A stretch of DNA of 64,000 bases, taken from Bacteroidales bacterium. Its GTDB lineage: Bacteria > Bacteroidota > Bacteroidia > Bacteroidales > UBA932. A model generated the notes under the pieces. The model did no database searches, had not been told where the DNA came from, and saw only the letters and a list, made by a program, of their open reading frames with translations. Made by a program: the position numbers and the translations under genes. This document shows, piece by piece, positions 1 through 8,348 of this stretch. How positions within the stretch are numbered: position 1 is the stretch's first letter; each line of letters begins with the position of its first letter. The stretch covers positions 248,001 to 312,000 of the forward strand of contig JAFZRX010000009.1 in the NCBI GenBank assembly GCA_017619675.1. Direction: 5' to 3'.

Positions 1-236
1 CCGTTGCGGGCGACGCCGTGAAGGGCCTCGCTCCACCAGTCGTACGGCTTGATTCCCAGCCTCTCCACTCCAGGGGTGCTGTTCATCATCATGCCTATTT
101 TCTCGTCCAGGGTCATCTGGGATATCACCTCAGCCGCCTTGCGGTGCATCGCGGCTTCCTTGGTCTCCTGGGCGAAGGCTCCTGCGGTCAGGAACAATCC
201 TGCAATCGCTGTCAGGATGATTGATCTTAGAGTCAT
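1..236 (-). CDS. Glycoside hydrolase family 3 protein, N-terminal part (cut by window edge)
   Basis: The reading frame opens with ATG at 236 and runs off the window. About 78 residues are visible. They begin with a typical Sec signal peptide (MTLRSIILTAIAGLFLTAG, then AFAQ) and continue with MTLDEKIGMM and YDWWSEALHGVARNG. These two motifs mark the start of GH3 beta-xylosidase/beta-glucosidase enzymes, where the WWxEALHG stretch lines the -1 sugar subsite. The product should be a periplasmic exo-acting enzyme releasing xylose, glucose or arabinose from short oligosaccharides. It lies 14 bp downstream of cdd on the same strand, so it is probably the last visible gene of the operon starting near 6100. 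The family is clear; the exact sugar specificity cannot be read from this fragment. Confidence 0.85.
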   Translation of the reverse strand, partial: MTLRSIILTAIAGLFLTAGAFAQETKEAAMHRKAAEVISQMTLDEKIGMMMNSTPGVERLGIKPYDWWSEALHGVARN

Positions 237-250
237 AATTAAGTATCTAA

Positions 251-724
251 TTAAATGTTGTCGAAAATAAGGGGAAGCAGGTCATCCACACGGTTGAATT
301 TCAATATCTTGCCTTCTCCTACAAGGACTATGGACATGTCCTTCCCTCCCTTGGTCTGGTACTGCGCCATTACCTGGCGGCAGGCGCCGCAAGGGGAGGC
401 CGGGTTGGGGTCGAGCACGCCCGCGGCGCCGCCGGCAATGGCTATGGAAACCATAGCCTTGTCCGGGTAAGCCGCGCCCGCGCTGAACATTGCAGTCCTT
501 TCCGCGCACAGGCCCGAAGGGAAAGCGGCGTTCTCCTGGTTGGCACCGGTTACCACGGTGCCGTCCTCCAGGCGCACCGCCGCTCCAACGCAGAAATTGG
601 AATACGGCGCGTACGCTCCCTTCATAGCTTCAATGGCAGCAATGGCGAGCTCCCTGTCTTCAGGGCGCAACTCCTCCAGGGATGAATACTCCTGGTAGGA
701 TATTTCCAATTTCTTCGTTTTCAT
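251..724 (-). CDS. cdd: Cytidine deaminase
   Basis: This 157-residue cytoplasmic enzyme hydrolyses cytidine and deoxycytidine to uridine and deoxyuridine in pyrimidine salvage. The zinc site is complete: CAERTAMF supplies one cysteine and the proton-shuttling glutamate, and PCGACRQ supplies the other two cysteines. YAPYSNFCVGAAV and GANQENAAFPSGLCAE are the usual substrate-binding stretches. The length fits the homotetrameric short form of the family, with about 20 extra residues at the N terminus. It starts 3 bp after the stop of the dehydrogenase fusion gene, so it is probably co-transcribed with the sugar-acid cluster, although no functional link is obvious. Nucleosides released from plant material could be the common theme, which is inference only. 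Confidence 0.95.
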   Translation of the reverse strand: MKTKKLEISYQEYSSLEELRPEDRELAIAAIEAMKGAYAPYSNFCVGAAVRLEDGTVVTGANQENAAFPSGLCAERTAMFSAGAAYPDKAMVSIAIAGGAAGVLDPNPASPCGACRQVMAQYQTKGGKDMSIVLVGEGKILKFNRVDDLLPLIFDNI

Positions 725-727
725 ATC

Positions 728-2638
728 TTATTCGTGGCGTTTTACCATTACGTTGGCAAGTTTCTCCCAGTACTGGATAACTCCGCAGTGGTCATCGTTT
801 ACGTGACCGTCGCATTTGCAAGCCTTGAATGCCTCAAGCACGTGAGTTGTAAGAGGAATGGGGGCGTCAATGGCAAGGGCGGCGTCGCGCACGTTCAGGA
901 GGTCCTTGGTGTGCATCCAGATAGGTCCGCCCGGCTTGAAGTTGCGGTCCAGTATCCTGTCCATCTTGGCGTCCAGCACGGTGCTTCCGGCAAGGCCTCC
1001 GCGGATGGCCTGGTATACCTTCTCCGGATCCACGCCCGCCTTCTCAGCGAATACCATGGCCTCTGCAACGGCTGAAAGGTGCAGGGCGACCATTATCTGG
1101 TTTGCCAGTTTGCAGGTGTTGCCGCTGCCTATGTCGCCCACCAGGGTGACTGCGTCTCCCATGGCCTTGAACACGTCAAGCACGGAGTCGAACACTTCCT
1201 TCTTTCCGCCAACCATGATAGACATTGTTCCGTCGATGGCCTTGGGCTCTCCGCCGCTTACAGGGGCGTCAAGCATCTCCACACCCTTCTGCGCCACAAT
1301 CTCGCAGAGTTTCTTTGAAACCACCGGGGAGATGGAGCTCATGTCAATGAATATGGAACCCGGGCGCACGGTCTCCAGGATTCCGTTGGGGCCGCAGACT
1401 ACGCCCTCTACGTGAGGGGAGTTGGGGAGCATTGTAATTATGACATCGCATTTTGCAGCCAGTTCAGCGGGGGTGGCGGCAGACTTTGCGCCCAGCGCAA
1501 CCACTTCCTGTACCGGCTCCGGCTTGATGTCGAATACCGTAAGGTCGAATCCTCCCTTCAGGAGGTTCTTGGCCATAGGCTTGCCCATTACGCCAAGTCC
1601 TATAAGGCCTATCTTCTTTGTATTGCTGTTCATTTTATCGTAATAAAGGGCGACTTCGTTCTTCAACTGGTTGGCGCTCAGGATATAATCAGTGCCGTCA
1701 TCGGCGGTGAACACCAGCGTCTGGGTAGGGCCGGCTTCCTCCTCGAGGGTCTCGCGGCTGAATGTGCCGTCAGGAAGGCGGCGGTACATGTTCAGGGTGA
1801 GCGGTCCGCGGCGGTTGCCCACTACGAAGATGGGCTCGCCGTTGAACATTCCTGCGCTGAGGCCGTGGCCGAACCACAGTTCGTCCTGGTATAGCCTGTC
1901 CCAGCTGCCGTCATTGCATTTGTAGACGTTGAGGGTGTTGCCGTGGAAAGGCTCTATGGTTACCAGTTCGTCCACGCCGTCGCCGTCAAGGTCTATGAGG
2001 CTGAACTCGCTGACCTCGTGGTCAAAGAGCCTCTTTGTGCCCCACTTGCCGTCCTCAAGAACCATATAGAATATGCCTTCCGCTCCTGAGAAGAGGATTG
2101 TCTCCTCTCCTTCCACTACGGCCTTGAGCATTCCGTGATGGCGCCATATCTTGTTGTAGACCAGTTCCGGCTCGCCGGCGAATCCGGTTTCCGGATCCAG
2201 AGGGATAACATACAGTTCTCCGCTCAGCGACCAGTCAGCGGGATTCTCCTTGAACTTGCTGCAGGAAGCGGCGAATACGTAGCTTAAGCCGTTCTTCTCA
2301 AGTATGTCGCAGCGATGGGCGAACGGCAGGGCCATTGCCTTGACCGTCTCCCAGCCGTTTTCCTCGCGGCGGTGCATGAACACGCCCGCGTCAGCCCCCA
2401 CGAAAGGAGGGAAGAGTCCCATGATGGAGTAGAACAGGTCAGGATGGCCTGGAACAGGCACAAAGCTCATGACTCCGCCCGGACAGCCGTCAACCAGGCT
2501 GGATTCGCCCGTTGAAAGGTCCTGTACATAAACCGCCGGAGTTGTCTCGGAGCCGGCTCCCACGAATGTCTTGCCTTCTACCTTGAAGGCGTTTGCCGTA
2601 TACACGGACTTGATGTCAAGTATCTTTTTCTTGTTCAT
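728..2638 (-). CDS. Beta-propeller-like (FG-GAP/VCBS) domain fused to a 3-hydroxyisobutyrate/tartronate-semialdehyde-type dehydrogenase
   Basis: One 636-residue open frame carries two domains. Residues 1 to about 335 have no signal peptide and look like a repeat-built propeller: the stretch DLDGDGVDELVTIE is an FG-GAP/VCBS calcium-loop signature. Residue 336 is a methionine that begins a complete NAD-dependent beta-hydroxyacid dehydrogenase: Rossmann motif GLIGLGVMG, substrate motif DAPVSGGEPKA, and catalytic lysine in GNTCKLANQ. Relatives (GarR, MmsB, LtnD) oxidise or reduce small hydroxyacids such as tartronate semialdehyde, 3-hydroxyisobutyrate or L-threonate. Neighbours are a GntP-type transporter and DhaK/DhaL-like kinases, so a four- or five-carbon sugar acid is the likely substrate. 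Internal initiation at the ATG at 1631-1633 could also yield the dehydrogenase alone. The propeller-like domain could be a ligand sensor or an isomerase/lyase; I do not recognise it. Confidence 0.8.
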   Translation of the reverse strand: MNKKKILDIKSVYTANAFKVEGKTFVGAGSETTPAVYVQDLSTGESSLVDGCPGGVMSFVPVPGHPDLFYSIMGLFPPFVGADAGVFMHRREENGWETVKAMALPFAHRCDILEKNGLSYVFAASCSKFKENPADWSLSGELYVIPLDPETGFAGEPELVYNKIWRHHGMLKAVVEGEETILFSGAEGIFYMVLEDGKWGTKRLFDHEVSEFSLIDLDGDGVDELVTIEPFHGNTLNVYKCNDGSWDRLYQDELWFGHGLSAGMFNGEPIFVVGNRRGPLTLNMYRRLPDGTFSRETLEEEAGPTQTLVFTADDGTDYILSANQLKNEVALYYDKMNSNTKKIGLIGLGVMGKPMAKNLLKGGFDLTVFDIKPEPVQEVVALGAKSAATPAELAAKCDVIITMLPNSPHVEGVVCGPNGILETVRPGSIFIDMSSISPVVSKKLCEIVAQKGVEMLDAPVSGGEPKAIDGTMSIMVGGKKEVFDSVLDVFKAMGDAVTLVGDIGSGNTCKLANQIMVALHLSAVAEAMVFAEKAGVDPEKVYQAIRGGLAGSTVLDAKMDRILDRNFKPGGPIWMHTKDLLNVRDAALAIDAPIPLTTHVLEAFKACKCDGHVNDDHCGVIQYWEKLANVMVKRHE

Positions 2639-2644
2639 AGTCTC

Positions 2645-3979
2645 TTAGCAGAAAATTGCGTTTATGATGCAAATTGAAAGCATTGCAGACAGTCCGCACA
2701 GCAGGGATGCCAGGGTGTGGATCTTGAATCCGGTCTTCACGTTCATCCCGGACATCTGGGTGACAACCCAGAAGAAACTGTCGTTCACGTGTGACAGGGA
2801 CATGGCTCCTGCGCAGAGGGCGGTTACCAGGACGGCCTTCTCAATGGGGCTTACAAAGCCCATCACGCCCATGAGGGGGGCGATGATGGAAGCCGTGGTG
2901 ATAATTGCCACGGTGGAGGAACCCTGTGCGGTCTTAAGGGCGAAGCAGATAAGGAAGGGGAGCCAGATTCCAAGGTTATACTTGGAAAGGGCTTCTCCCA
3001 GCACGTCCGCGATGCCTGAGTCACGCAGTATCATTCCGAACGATCCGCCCGCAGCGGTTATCATTATGATGATGGCCGCGGAAGACAGCGCCTTGCCCAC
3101 CCATCCGGTGGACGACAGCATCTCGCGGTCAAACTTCTTGGGCAGAGTGAAAGCCAGCACCATTCCTATCAGCAGCGCCACCACGGGCTCGCCTATGAAG
3201 CCTATCACCGTGGCGAACGCTCCCTCTCCGAACGGTGCGGTGGGGAACGAGGCGACGGATTTGAGCACGATAAGGATGAGCGGGACCAGGATAGGAAGGA
3301 AGGACTTGCCTGCCGAAGGGGCGTTCTTTACCTTCTCCACTATGTCAGCGTCGCTCTCGTTGGGGGCGGGGTCTATGTAAGTGCGGGAAGCCACTTTGGT
3401 GACGAACAGCCAGGTAACCAGCACCGGCAGGATGCTGGAGGCAATTCCCGTGAGGATCACCAGGCCCAGGTCCGCCTCCATGATTCCGGCCGCGGCTATC
3501 GGCCCCGGCGTGGGCGGTACCAGGCAGTGCGTGATGATTAGACCCATTCCCAGGGCGCATGCTGAAGCCGCAAGCGTGATTCCGGCCTTCTTTGAAAGCG
3601 CGCGGTTGAGCGGGGTGAGGATTACGAATCCGGAATCCGCGAAAACGGGGATGGAGATGACGTATCCCAGCAGGAGCATAGCCAGCGGAACGCGCTTCTC
3701 TCCCACCACCTTGAGCACGCTGCGGGCCATCACATAGGCTCCGCCTGATTCCTCAAGGAAGGTTCCTATGATGCAGCCCACCACAATCACTATTCCTATG
3801 GAACTGACCGTGCTGCCGAATCCGTTGTTCACTGACTGGATTATCTGGCCCAGGGGTATGCCGGAGCACAATCCATACAGGATGGCGGCAATGATCAGCG
3901 CAAGGAAGGGGTGCAGCTTGAACTTTGTCGTCGATATGACGATGAATGCTATCGCAAGTAAAAGCAGGACGATAAGCAT
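2645..3979 (-). CDS. GntP-family gluconate/hydroxyacid:H+ symporter
   Basis: This 444-residue inner-membrane protein is almost entirely hydrophobic, with roughly a dozen membrane segments, and has the GntP/DsdX/LdcP family look: opening segment FKLHPFLALIIAAILYG, then GIVIVVGCIIGTFLEESGGA, VISIPVFADSGFVIL and VNDSFFWVVTQ near the end. The family imports gluconate, idonate, glycerate, D-serine or related hydroxyacids by proton symport. The gene sits between the DhaL-like subunit (gap 3 bp) and the dehydrogenase fusion (gap 6 bp). This strongly suggests that the same operon imports a sugar acid and then oxidises and phosphorylates its product. The substrate itself cannot be told from sequence. 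Confidence 0.9.
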   Translation of the reverse strand: MLIVLLLLAIAFIVISTTKFKLHPFLALIIAAILYGLCSGIPLGQIIQSVNNGFGSTVSSIGIVIVVGCIIGTFLEESGGAYVMARSVLKVVGEKRVPLAMLLLGYVISIPVFADSGFVILTPLNRALSKKAGITLAASACALGMGLIITHCLVPPTPGPIAAAGIMEADLGLVILTGIASSILPVLVTWLFVTKVASRTYIDPAPNESDADIVEKVKNAPSAGKSFLPILVPLILIVLKSVASFPTAPFGEGAFATVIGFIGEPVVALLIGMVLAFTLPKKFDREMLSSTGWVGKALSSAAIIIMITAAGGSFGMILRDSGIADVLGEALSKYNLGIWLPFLICFALKTAQGSSTVAIITTASIIAPLMGVMGFVSPIEKAVLVTALCAGAMSLSHVNDSFFWVVTQMSGMNVKTGFKIHTLASLLCGLSAMLSICIINAIFC

Positions 3980-3982
3980 AGC

Positions 3983-4621
3983 CTAGGCCTCCAGCAACTC
4001 TTTTATGGTGTCCGCCATTGTATGGAGGATGAGGTAGCAAGATGCCGAACCGGCGTCCATCACACCCTTGGAACGCTCTCCGAGCCTGCTTGAGCGGCCC
4101 AGTTTTGCAACCATGTCAACGGTGCTGTCTCGTCCCTTGAGGGCTGCCGCGTCCATGGCGTCCAGCGCTTCGGCAAACGAAACGCCTTTGGCGCCGTTGT
4201 ATGCCTTCTGCGCCGGGATGAGCACGTCCATCAGGGTCTTGTCTCCCACCTGGGCGGGGGAGATGGCGTGGATGGCGTCAAGCGCGGCGTCCAGCGCCGC
4301 TCCGAACTCTTCCTTGCCAATCTCCGGCACTCCGTCAAGCGCCTTTCCAATTGAAAGGAAGAACTTTCCGTAGAGGGGTCCCATTGATCCGCCGATCTTC
4401 ATCATGAGGATCTTGCCCAGGGTCTTGAGCCCGTAGGTGAAATCTCCCGGCTGCTTGTCCAGGGCCTCGCGGCACAGGGTGAATCCCTTGTTCATGTTGA
4501 TGCCGTGGTCTCCGTCGCCAATTGCGCCGTCTATGTCGCTGAGATACTGCTTGTTCTCCTGTATGGCCAGGATGAGCCTGTCAACTATCAGGCTTCCGGC
4601 TTCTTGGGTAAACTTTTCCAT
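3983..4621 (-). CDS. DhaL-like ADP/ATP-binding subunit of a dihydroxyacetone/tetrulose kinase
   Basis: I place the start at the ATG at 4621 (MEKFTQEAGS), giving 212 residues; an upstream in-frame ATG at 4681 would overlap the preceding gene. DhaL binds the nucleotide and two magnesium ions in an eight-helix barrel. The metal-binding aspartates are present in IDGAIGDGDHG, followed by GGSMGPLYG and GRSSRLGERSKGV, which contact phosphate and adenine. The adjacent gene is the sugar-binding DhaK-like subunit. No DhaM or other phosphotransferase-system component is present here, so ATP is the likely phosphate donor, as in the two-subunit erythrulose kinases of sugar-alcohol and apionate pathways. 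That substrate assignment is inferred from the neighbourhood. Confidence 0.88.
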   Translation of the reverse strand: MEKFTQEAGSLIVDRLILAIQENKQYLSDIDGAIGDGDHGINMNKGFTLCREALDKQPGDFTYGLKTLGKILMMKIGGSMGPLYGKFFLSIGKALDGVPEIGKEEFGAALDAALDAIHAISPAQVGDKTLMDVLIPAQKAYNGAKGVSFAEALDAMDAAALKGRDSTVDMVAKLGRSSRLGERSKGVMDAGSASCYLILHTMADTIKELLEA

Positions 4622-4629
4622 TTCTCTGT

Positions 4630-5634
4630 CTATTTGGGATATTGTGTGAGGCCCATGGAGTTGCATTCCAGGTCGAAGCACTCCTTGAGCTCGTCGTCCA
4701 GTTTCATTACGGTAAGGGTGATTCCCGCCATCTCAAGCGAGGTGAAGTAGTTGCCTACAAGCGCCTGGTGCACCTTGATGCCCTTCTGGTCCAGGATCTT
4801 CTCGACCTCGTCGTAGAATATGTACTGCTCCAGCAGAGGGGTGGAGCCAAGTCCCGATACGAGGACTACGACCTCGTCGCCTGCGGCGAAAGGAAGGTCC
4901 GGAAGGACTACGTCGCACATCCTCTTGGCGATTTCCGCCGCCGATTCAAGCTTAGCGACCTCGATTCCGGGTTCGCCGTGATGGCCGATGCCCACTTCCA
5001 TGTAGCCGGGCTCGATGGTGAAATTGGGATGTCCCACCTCGGGGATGGTGCAGGGGCTGAGGCCCACACCCATGCTTCGGGTGTTGTCAATGGCCTTCTG
5101 CGCTGCGGCGATGACCTCTTCCAGGCTTCCGCCCATCGCGGCCTTTGCTCCGCCCACTTTCCACATCAGGATCTCTCCTGCAACGCCGCGGCGTTTCTCG
5201 CGGGTCTCCTTGGGTGAGGAAGGCACGTCGTCGTTGGCCACTACCTTGGCCACCTTGATTCCGTCTTCCTCGGCCATCTCCATGGCCATGGCCACGTTCA
5301 TGTTGTCGCCTGCGTAGTTTCCGTACAGGATTGCCACGCCCTTTCCGGCGTCGGCCTCGTGGATGGCGTCATAGAACATCTGAGCGGGAGGGGAGGAGAA
5401 GAGTTCTCCGATTGCGACCGCGTCGCACATGTTCTTTCCTATGTAGCCGATGAATGCGGGCTTGTGGCCGGAGCCGCCGCCCGTTACAATTCCCACCTTA
5501 CCCTCTACGGGGCAGGCCTTGTACTTGAGCACACGCTCGTTCTCAGTTGTAGCGATAAGGTCCTTGTGCGCCTTGACATAGCCCTGGAGCATCTCGTCCA
5601 CGACGCAGGACGGGTCGTTTATTATCTTTTGCAT
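4630..5634 (-). CDS. DhaK-like substrate-binding subunit of a dihydroxyacetone/tetrulose kinase
   Basis: Starting at the ATG at 5634 (MQKIINDPSC) the protein has 334 residues, the usual DhaK length; 31 further in-frame upstream codons look like non-coding read-in and overlap the RpiB-like gene. DhaK binds a short ketose covalently through a histidine as a hemiaminal. That residue is visible as H219 in GHHGEPG. Other family marks are GKVGIVTGGGSGHKPAF near residue 50 and NYAGDNMNVAMA. Family members phosphorylate dihydroxyacetone, or D- or L-erythrulose in tetritol and apionate catabolism. It lies 8 bp upstream of the DhaL-like gene and 4 bp downstream of the isomerase gene, an arrangement that favours a tetrulose substrate. 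Confidence 0.88.
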   Translation of the reverse strand: MQKIINDPSCVVDEMLQGYVKAHKDLIATTENERVLKYKACPVEGKVGIVTGGGSGHKPAFIGYIGKNMCDAVAIGELFSSPPAQMFYDAIHEADAGKGVAILYGNYAGDNMNVAMAMEMAEEDGIKVAKVVANDDVPSSPKETREKRRGVAGEILMWKVGGAKAAMGGSLEEVIAAAQKAIDNTRSMGVGLSPCTIPEVGHPNFTIEPGYMEVGIGHHGEPGIEVAKLESAAEIAKRMCDVVLPDLPFAAGDEVVVLVSGLGSTPLLEQYIFYDEVEKILDQKGIKVHQALVGNYFTSLEMAGITLTVMKLDDELKECFDLECNSMGLTQYPK

Positions 5635-5638
5635 AGCG

Positions 5639-6100
5639 TTATTGATTATTTTCAAATGATTTCTTTTCAAGCGCCCGCATCTGGTCCACCTTGGGCTGCG
5701 AGCCGCCGCCCTGGAACTCGGATTCAAGCCAAGCGGAAACTATTGTCTTGGCCAGTTCCGGGCCTATTACGCGCGCGCCCATGGTGAGCACCTGCGCATC
5801 GTTGCTCTTGCGGAGCCTTTCGGCTGAAAAAACATCATGGCACACTCCGGCGTACACGCCCCTTACCTTGTTGGCTATCATGGCCATTCCCAGGCCGGTG
5901 CCGCAGATGAGGATGCCCCTCTCAAAGGAGCCGTCCTGGATCTTGAGAGCCAGGTTGTATCCTATCTCAGGGTAATAAGCCCCAGGATGGGAACCAAGAT
6001 AGTCCAGGTCAGTGACCTCCACCCCTTTCTTTTCAAGATGCGCGGCTATTACCTTCTTCAGGTCTATGGCGGCGTCATCACAGTCAATTACTACTCTCAT
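5639..6100 (-). CDS. RpiB/LacAB-family sugar-phosphate isomerase
   Basis: The ATG at 6100 (MRVVIDCDDAAIDLK) gives 153 residues, the normal length; a longer frame to 6145 would overlap the promoter. RpiB-type enzymes interconvert aldose and ketose phosphates. The catalytic cysteine is in GILICGTGLGMAM, and KSNDAQVLTMGARVIG is the conserved phosphate-binding end. In classical ribose-5-phosphate isomerase the N-terminal motif is CDH, where the histidine helps ring opening; here it reads CDD, so ribose 5-phosphate is less likely and a tetrulose phosphate is plausible. It is the first gene of the operon, followed 4 bp later by the DhaK-like subunit. Together they could convert erythrulose to erythrose 4-phosphate, which is inference. 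Confidence 0.85.
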   Translation of the reverse strand: MRVVIDCDDAAIDLKKVIAAHLEKKGVEVTDLDYLGSHPGAYYPEIGYNLALKIQDGSFERGILICGTGLGMAMIANKVRGVYAGVCHDVFSAERLRKSNDAQVLTMGARVIGPELAKTIVSAWLESEFQGGGSQPKVDQMRALEKKSFENNQ

Positions 6101-6142
6101 ATGATTATTTGCTATTATGGTCCGTTGTGGTTGTGATAAATA

Positions 6143-6150
6143 CAAATATA
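6143..6150 (-). promoter_or_regulatory. Bacteroidetes -7 element for the isomerase/kinase/transporter operon
   Basis: Reading the minus strand, TATATTTG matches the Bacteroidetes -7 consensus TAnnTTTG and lies 42 bp before the RpiB-like start codon. No convincing -33 element is seen at the usual 19-21 bp spacing. It is arranged divergently with the element at 6187-6194. Confidence 0.6.
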
Positions 6151-6186
6151 CTAAATAAGTGTCTCGTTTAAAAGCACAAAAAACAC

Positions 6187-6194
6187 TATATTTG
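6187..6194 (+). promoter_or_regulatory. Bacteroidetes -7 element for the hemicellulase operon
   Basis: TATATTTG on the plus strand fits TAnnTTTG and lies 22 bp before the first hemicellulase-operon gene, which would give a leader of about 20 nucleotides. A weak CGTTTA at 6165-6170 is near the -33 position. Confidence 0.6.
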
Positions 6195-6216
6195 GTGAAA
6201 TCTATATTATTACAAG

Positions 6217-6915
6217 ATGTTTAATCAATTTTTATATTTTTTGACCGTCTGTCTTCTGTCCCTGCAGACTTTTCCGGCAGAAGAAGGCGGCAGGGCGCAG
6301 TTCAGCGATTATTACACGCCGGCCACGGCGGCTCCGGTCAGTCCGGACGCCGAAGGTTTCATCCGCAGGTGGACCATACTGGAGCCAATCGCAAAGTCTT
6401 TCAGCAGCAATGCCATGCTTACCGACAACTTCCTGACGGAAGCAATGGCCGAGACTTATTTCAAGGACCAGTTCACGGTTGTTCCCGTTGACGGTTCCAA
6501 GGTAAAGTACGGCAAGACCAACCTGGTATGGCACGCCCTTGACTCCAAGCTGTTCTTCGTAAACCTGCTCCGCTTTGCGGAGGGGCTGGACAAGGAGTAT
6601 TTCCAGCAGATGTACTGGGCGGTGACCATCATAGACTGCGACCGGGACATCGAGAACGTCAGGCTTGCGGGAGGCGCCAACTCCGGTGCAGTATGGTACC
6701 TGAACGGAGAGGAAGTCCTCAGGCTTACAAATGACCGCGACCTTATCGTGGATGACTGCGCTTCGCAGAGGGTCACTCTCAAGAAGGGCAGGAACATCCT
6801 TCGAGGCGCGGTGTTCAACGGTCAGGGAATGGCAACTTTCTGCCTTCGTTTCCTGGACGAAAACGGCAAGCCGGTCACCGGCTATACGGTATCATCACTT
6901 TTAAAGAAGAGGTAG
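6217..6915 (+). CDS. Secreted jelly-roll (galactose-binding-like) protein, copy 1
   Basis: This 232-residue protein has a hydrophobic N terminus that reads as a signal peptide, then a single predicted beta-sandwich domain. No named family is recognised. The pattern VWYLNGEEVLRLTNDR followed by VTLKKGRNILRG resembles the sugar-binding-like sandwich domains attached to GH2 and esterase proteins, in which an NGxEV loop and a KKGxNxL strand recur. It is clearly a paralogue of the protein at 8349-9128: both share FIRRW, ILEPI, WHALDS, LLRFAEGLDK or close variants, and a C-terminal FCxRFxD. Each copy directly precedes a GH43 gene, here by one base pair. A role in binding the polysaccharide or assisting its GH43 partner is inferred from this pairing. 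Confidence 0.75.
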   Translation: MFNQFLYFLTVCLLSLQTFPAEEGGRAQFSDYYTPATAAPVSPDAEGFIRRWTILEPIAKSFSSNAMLTDNFLTEAMAETYFKDQFTVVPVDGSKVKYGKTNLVWHALDSKLFFVNLLRFAEGLDKEYFQQMYWAVTIIDCDRDIENVRLAGGANSGAVWYLNGEEVLRLTNDRDLIVDDCASQRVTLKKGRNILRGAVFNGQGMATFCLRFLDENGKPVTGYTVSSLLKKR

Positions 6916-6916
6916 T

Positions 6917-8344
6917 ATGAGAAAAAGGTTATTGGCAACAGCTTTCGCCGCTCTTATGACAGTGGCGGCCTGGGCGCAGATAGGAAGCCCGTATATCCAT
7001 GACCCGTCCACCGTAGTGGAGTGCGACGGCAAGTACTACACCTTTGGTACCGGAAGCGGCGGCCTCATCTCGGAGGACGGCTGGAACTGGCACGGAGGCG
7101 CCGTCCGTCCGGGCGGAGGCGTTGCGCCTGACGCCCTCAAGATCGGCGACCGCTACCTGGTCGTTTATTCCACCGGCGACGTCCAGGGAGTTCGATATGG
7201 CTCCCACGTGTATGCAATGTGGAACAAGACTCTGGATCCGGAGTCCCCGGATTTCAAATTCACAGACCCTATAGACATCGCCGGATCCAACGGATACGAG
7301 GACTGCGACGGCATTGACCCTGGACTGATGATGGGCCCTGACGGCCGCCTCTGGCTGGTTTACGGAACCTATTTCGGATATCTCCGCGTAGTTGAGCTTG
7401 ACCCTGCCACGGCAAGGGCCATAGGGGAGCCCGTCAACGTGGCTCTCTCCTGCGAGGCGGGCGAGATGATCTACAACGACGGCTGGTATTATCTGCTCGC
7501 CACCCACGGCACCTGCTGCAGCGGCGTGAACTCTACCTACGAGATCATAGTGGGACGCTCCAAGAGCCCTACCGGACCTTATTGTGACAACCTTGGAAGA
7601 GACATGATACACGGAGGAGGAAGGCTCCTCCTCGCTTCCGAGCCGCGCAGGATTGGCGCGGGCCACTTCGGACGCTTCGTGGTAGGAAAGGGGATAGAGA
7701 AGTTCTCCTTCCATTTCGAGGGAGACCTTGACCGCAGCGGCCGCAGCGTGCTTGCTATGCGCGCCCTGCTGTGGAAGGACGGCTGGCCGGTTGCGGGCAA
7801 GCCTTTCGAGAGCGGGGAATACAGCATCGTCTCGGAGAGAAGGGGATTCACCCTGGAACTGGCGGTGAACAACGTTCCCATGAACACAGGCGCAAGGGGA
7901 ATGTCCAGGAATGCGGACGGCCCTGTAGTGGCGCTGGACGACCAGAAACTGGAAGACGTGATAGGCACCTGGCCGCAGGGTGACATCAATTTGCGCATAG
8001 GCCCGGAACTCTTCCGCCCGCACCAGGCATGGGTGATCACCGAACTTAACGACGTTCCCGGCTTCATAGGCGGCGCCTACTGCAAGATAACCATTGCCGG
8101 TACCGGCAGGGCGCTTGCAGCCACCGCTTCAAGGGAAGTCACCACCGTTCCTGAGTTCACCGGAGCCCCTGAACAACTGTGGAGAATTGACCAGCTCACC
8201 GATGGGACCTTCAGGATAATGCCCAAGGCGGTTCCGGGTACGGATGAGGAACTGGCTCTCGTAGCCGTGGCGGACAGCACCCCTTCGCTGGGTGTCTTTG
8301 ACCCGGAAAGCGACAACTCAAAGTGGAACCTATATAAACACTGA
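6917..8344 (+). CDS. Secreted GH43 arabinanase/arabinofuranosidase-like enzyme with C-terminal beta-trefoil-like domain, copy 1
   Basis: The 475-residue product begins with a Sec signal peptide ending near AWAQ. The five-bladed GH43 propeller follows, with all three catalytic carboxylates visible: D29 in YIHDPS as general base, D134 in DGIDPG as pKa modulator, and E180 in CEAGEM as general acid. THGTCCSGVNSTY is typical of endo-arabinanase-like subfamilies. The last 130 residues contain GTGRALAA and QLWRIDQLTDGTFRIMPK, a ricin-type beta-trefoil pattern that often binds sugars. The likely substrate is arabinan or arabinose side chains of xylan. It is one half of a duplicated gene pair and is co-transcribed with its neighbours, with gaps of 1 and 4 bp. 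Exact specificity is uncertain. Confidence 0.9.
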   Translation: MRKRLLATAFAALMTVAAWAQIGSPYIHDPSTVVECDGKYYTFGTGSGGLISEDGWNWHGGAVRPGGGVAPDALKIGDRYLVVYSTGDVQGVRYGSHVYAMWNKTLDPESPDFKFTDPIDIAGSNGYEDCDGIDPGLMMGPDGRLWLVYGTYFGYLRVVELDPATARAIGEPVNVALSCEAGEMIYNDGWYYLLATHGTCCSGVNSTYEIIVGRSKSPTGPYCDNLGRDMIHGGGRLLLASEPRRIGAGHFGRFVVGKGIEKFSFHFEGDLDRSGRSVLAMRALLWKDGWPVAGKPFESGEYSIVSERRGFTLELAVNNVPMNTGARGMSRNADGPVVALDDQKLEDVIGTWPQGDINLRIGPELFRPHQAWVITELNDVPGFIGGAYCKITIAGTGRALAATASREVTTVPEFTGAPEQLWRIDQLTDGTFRIMPKAVPGTDEELALVAVADSTPSLGVFDPESDNSKWNLYKH

Positions 8345-8348
8345 CACA

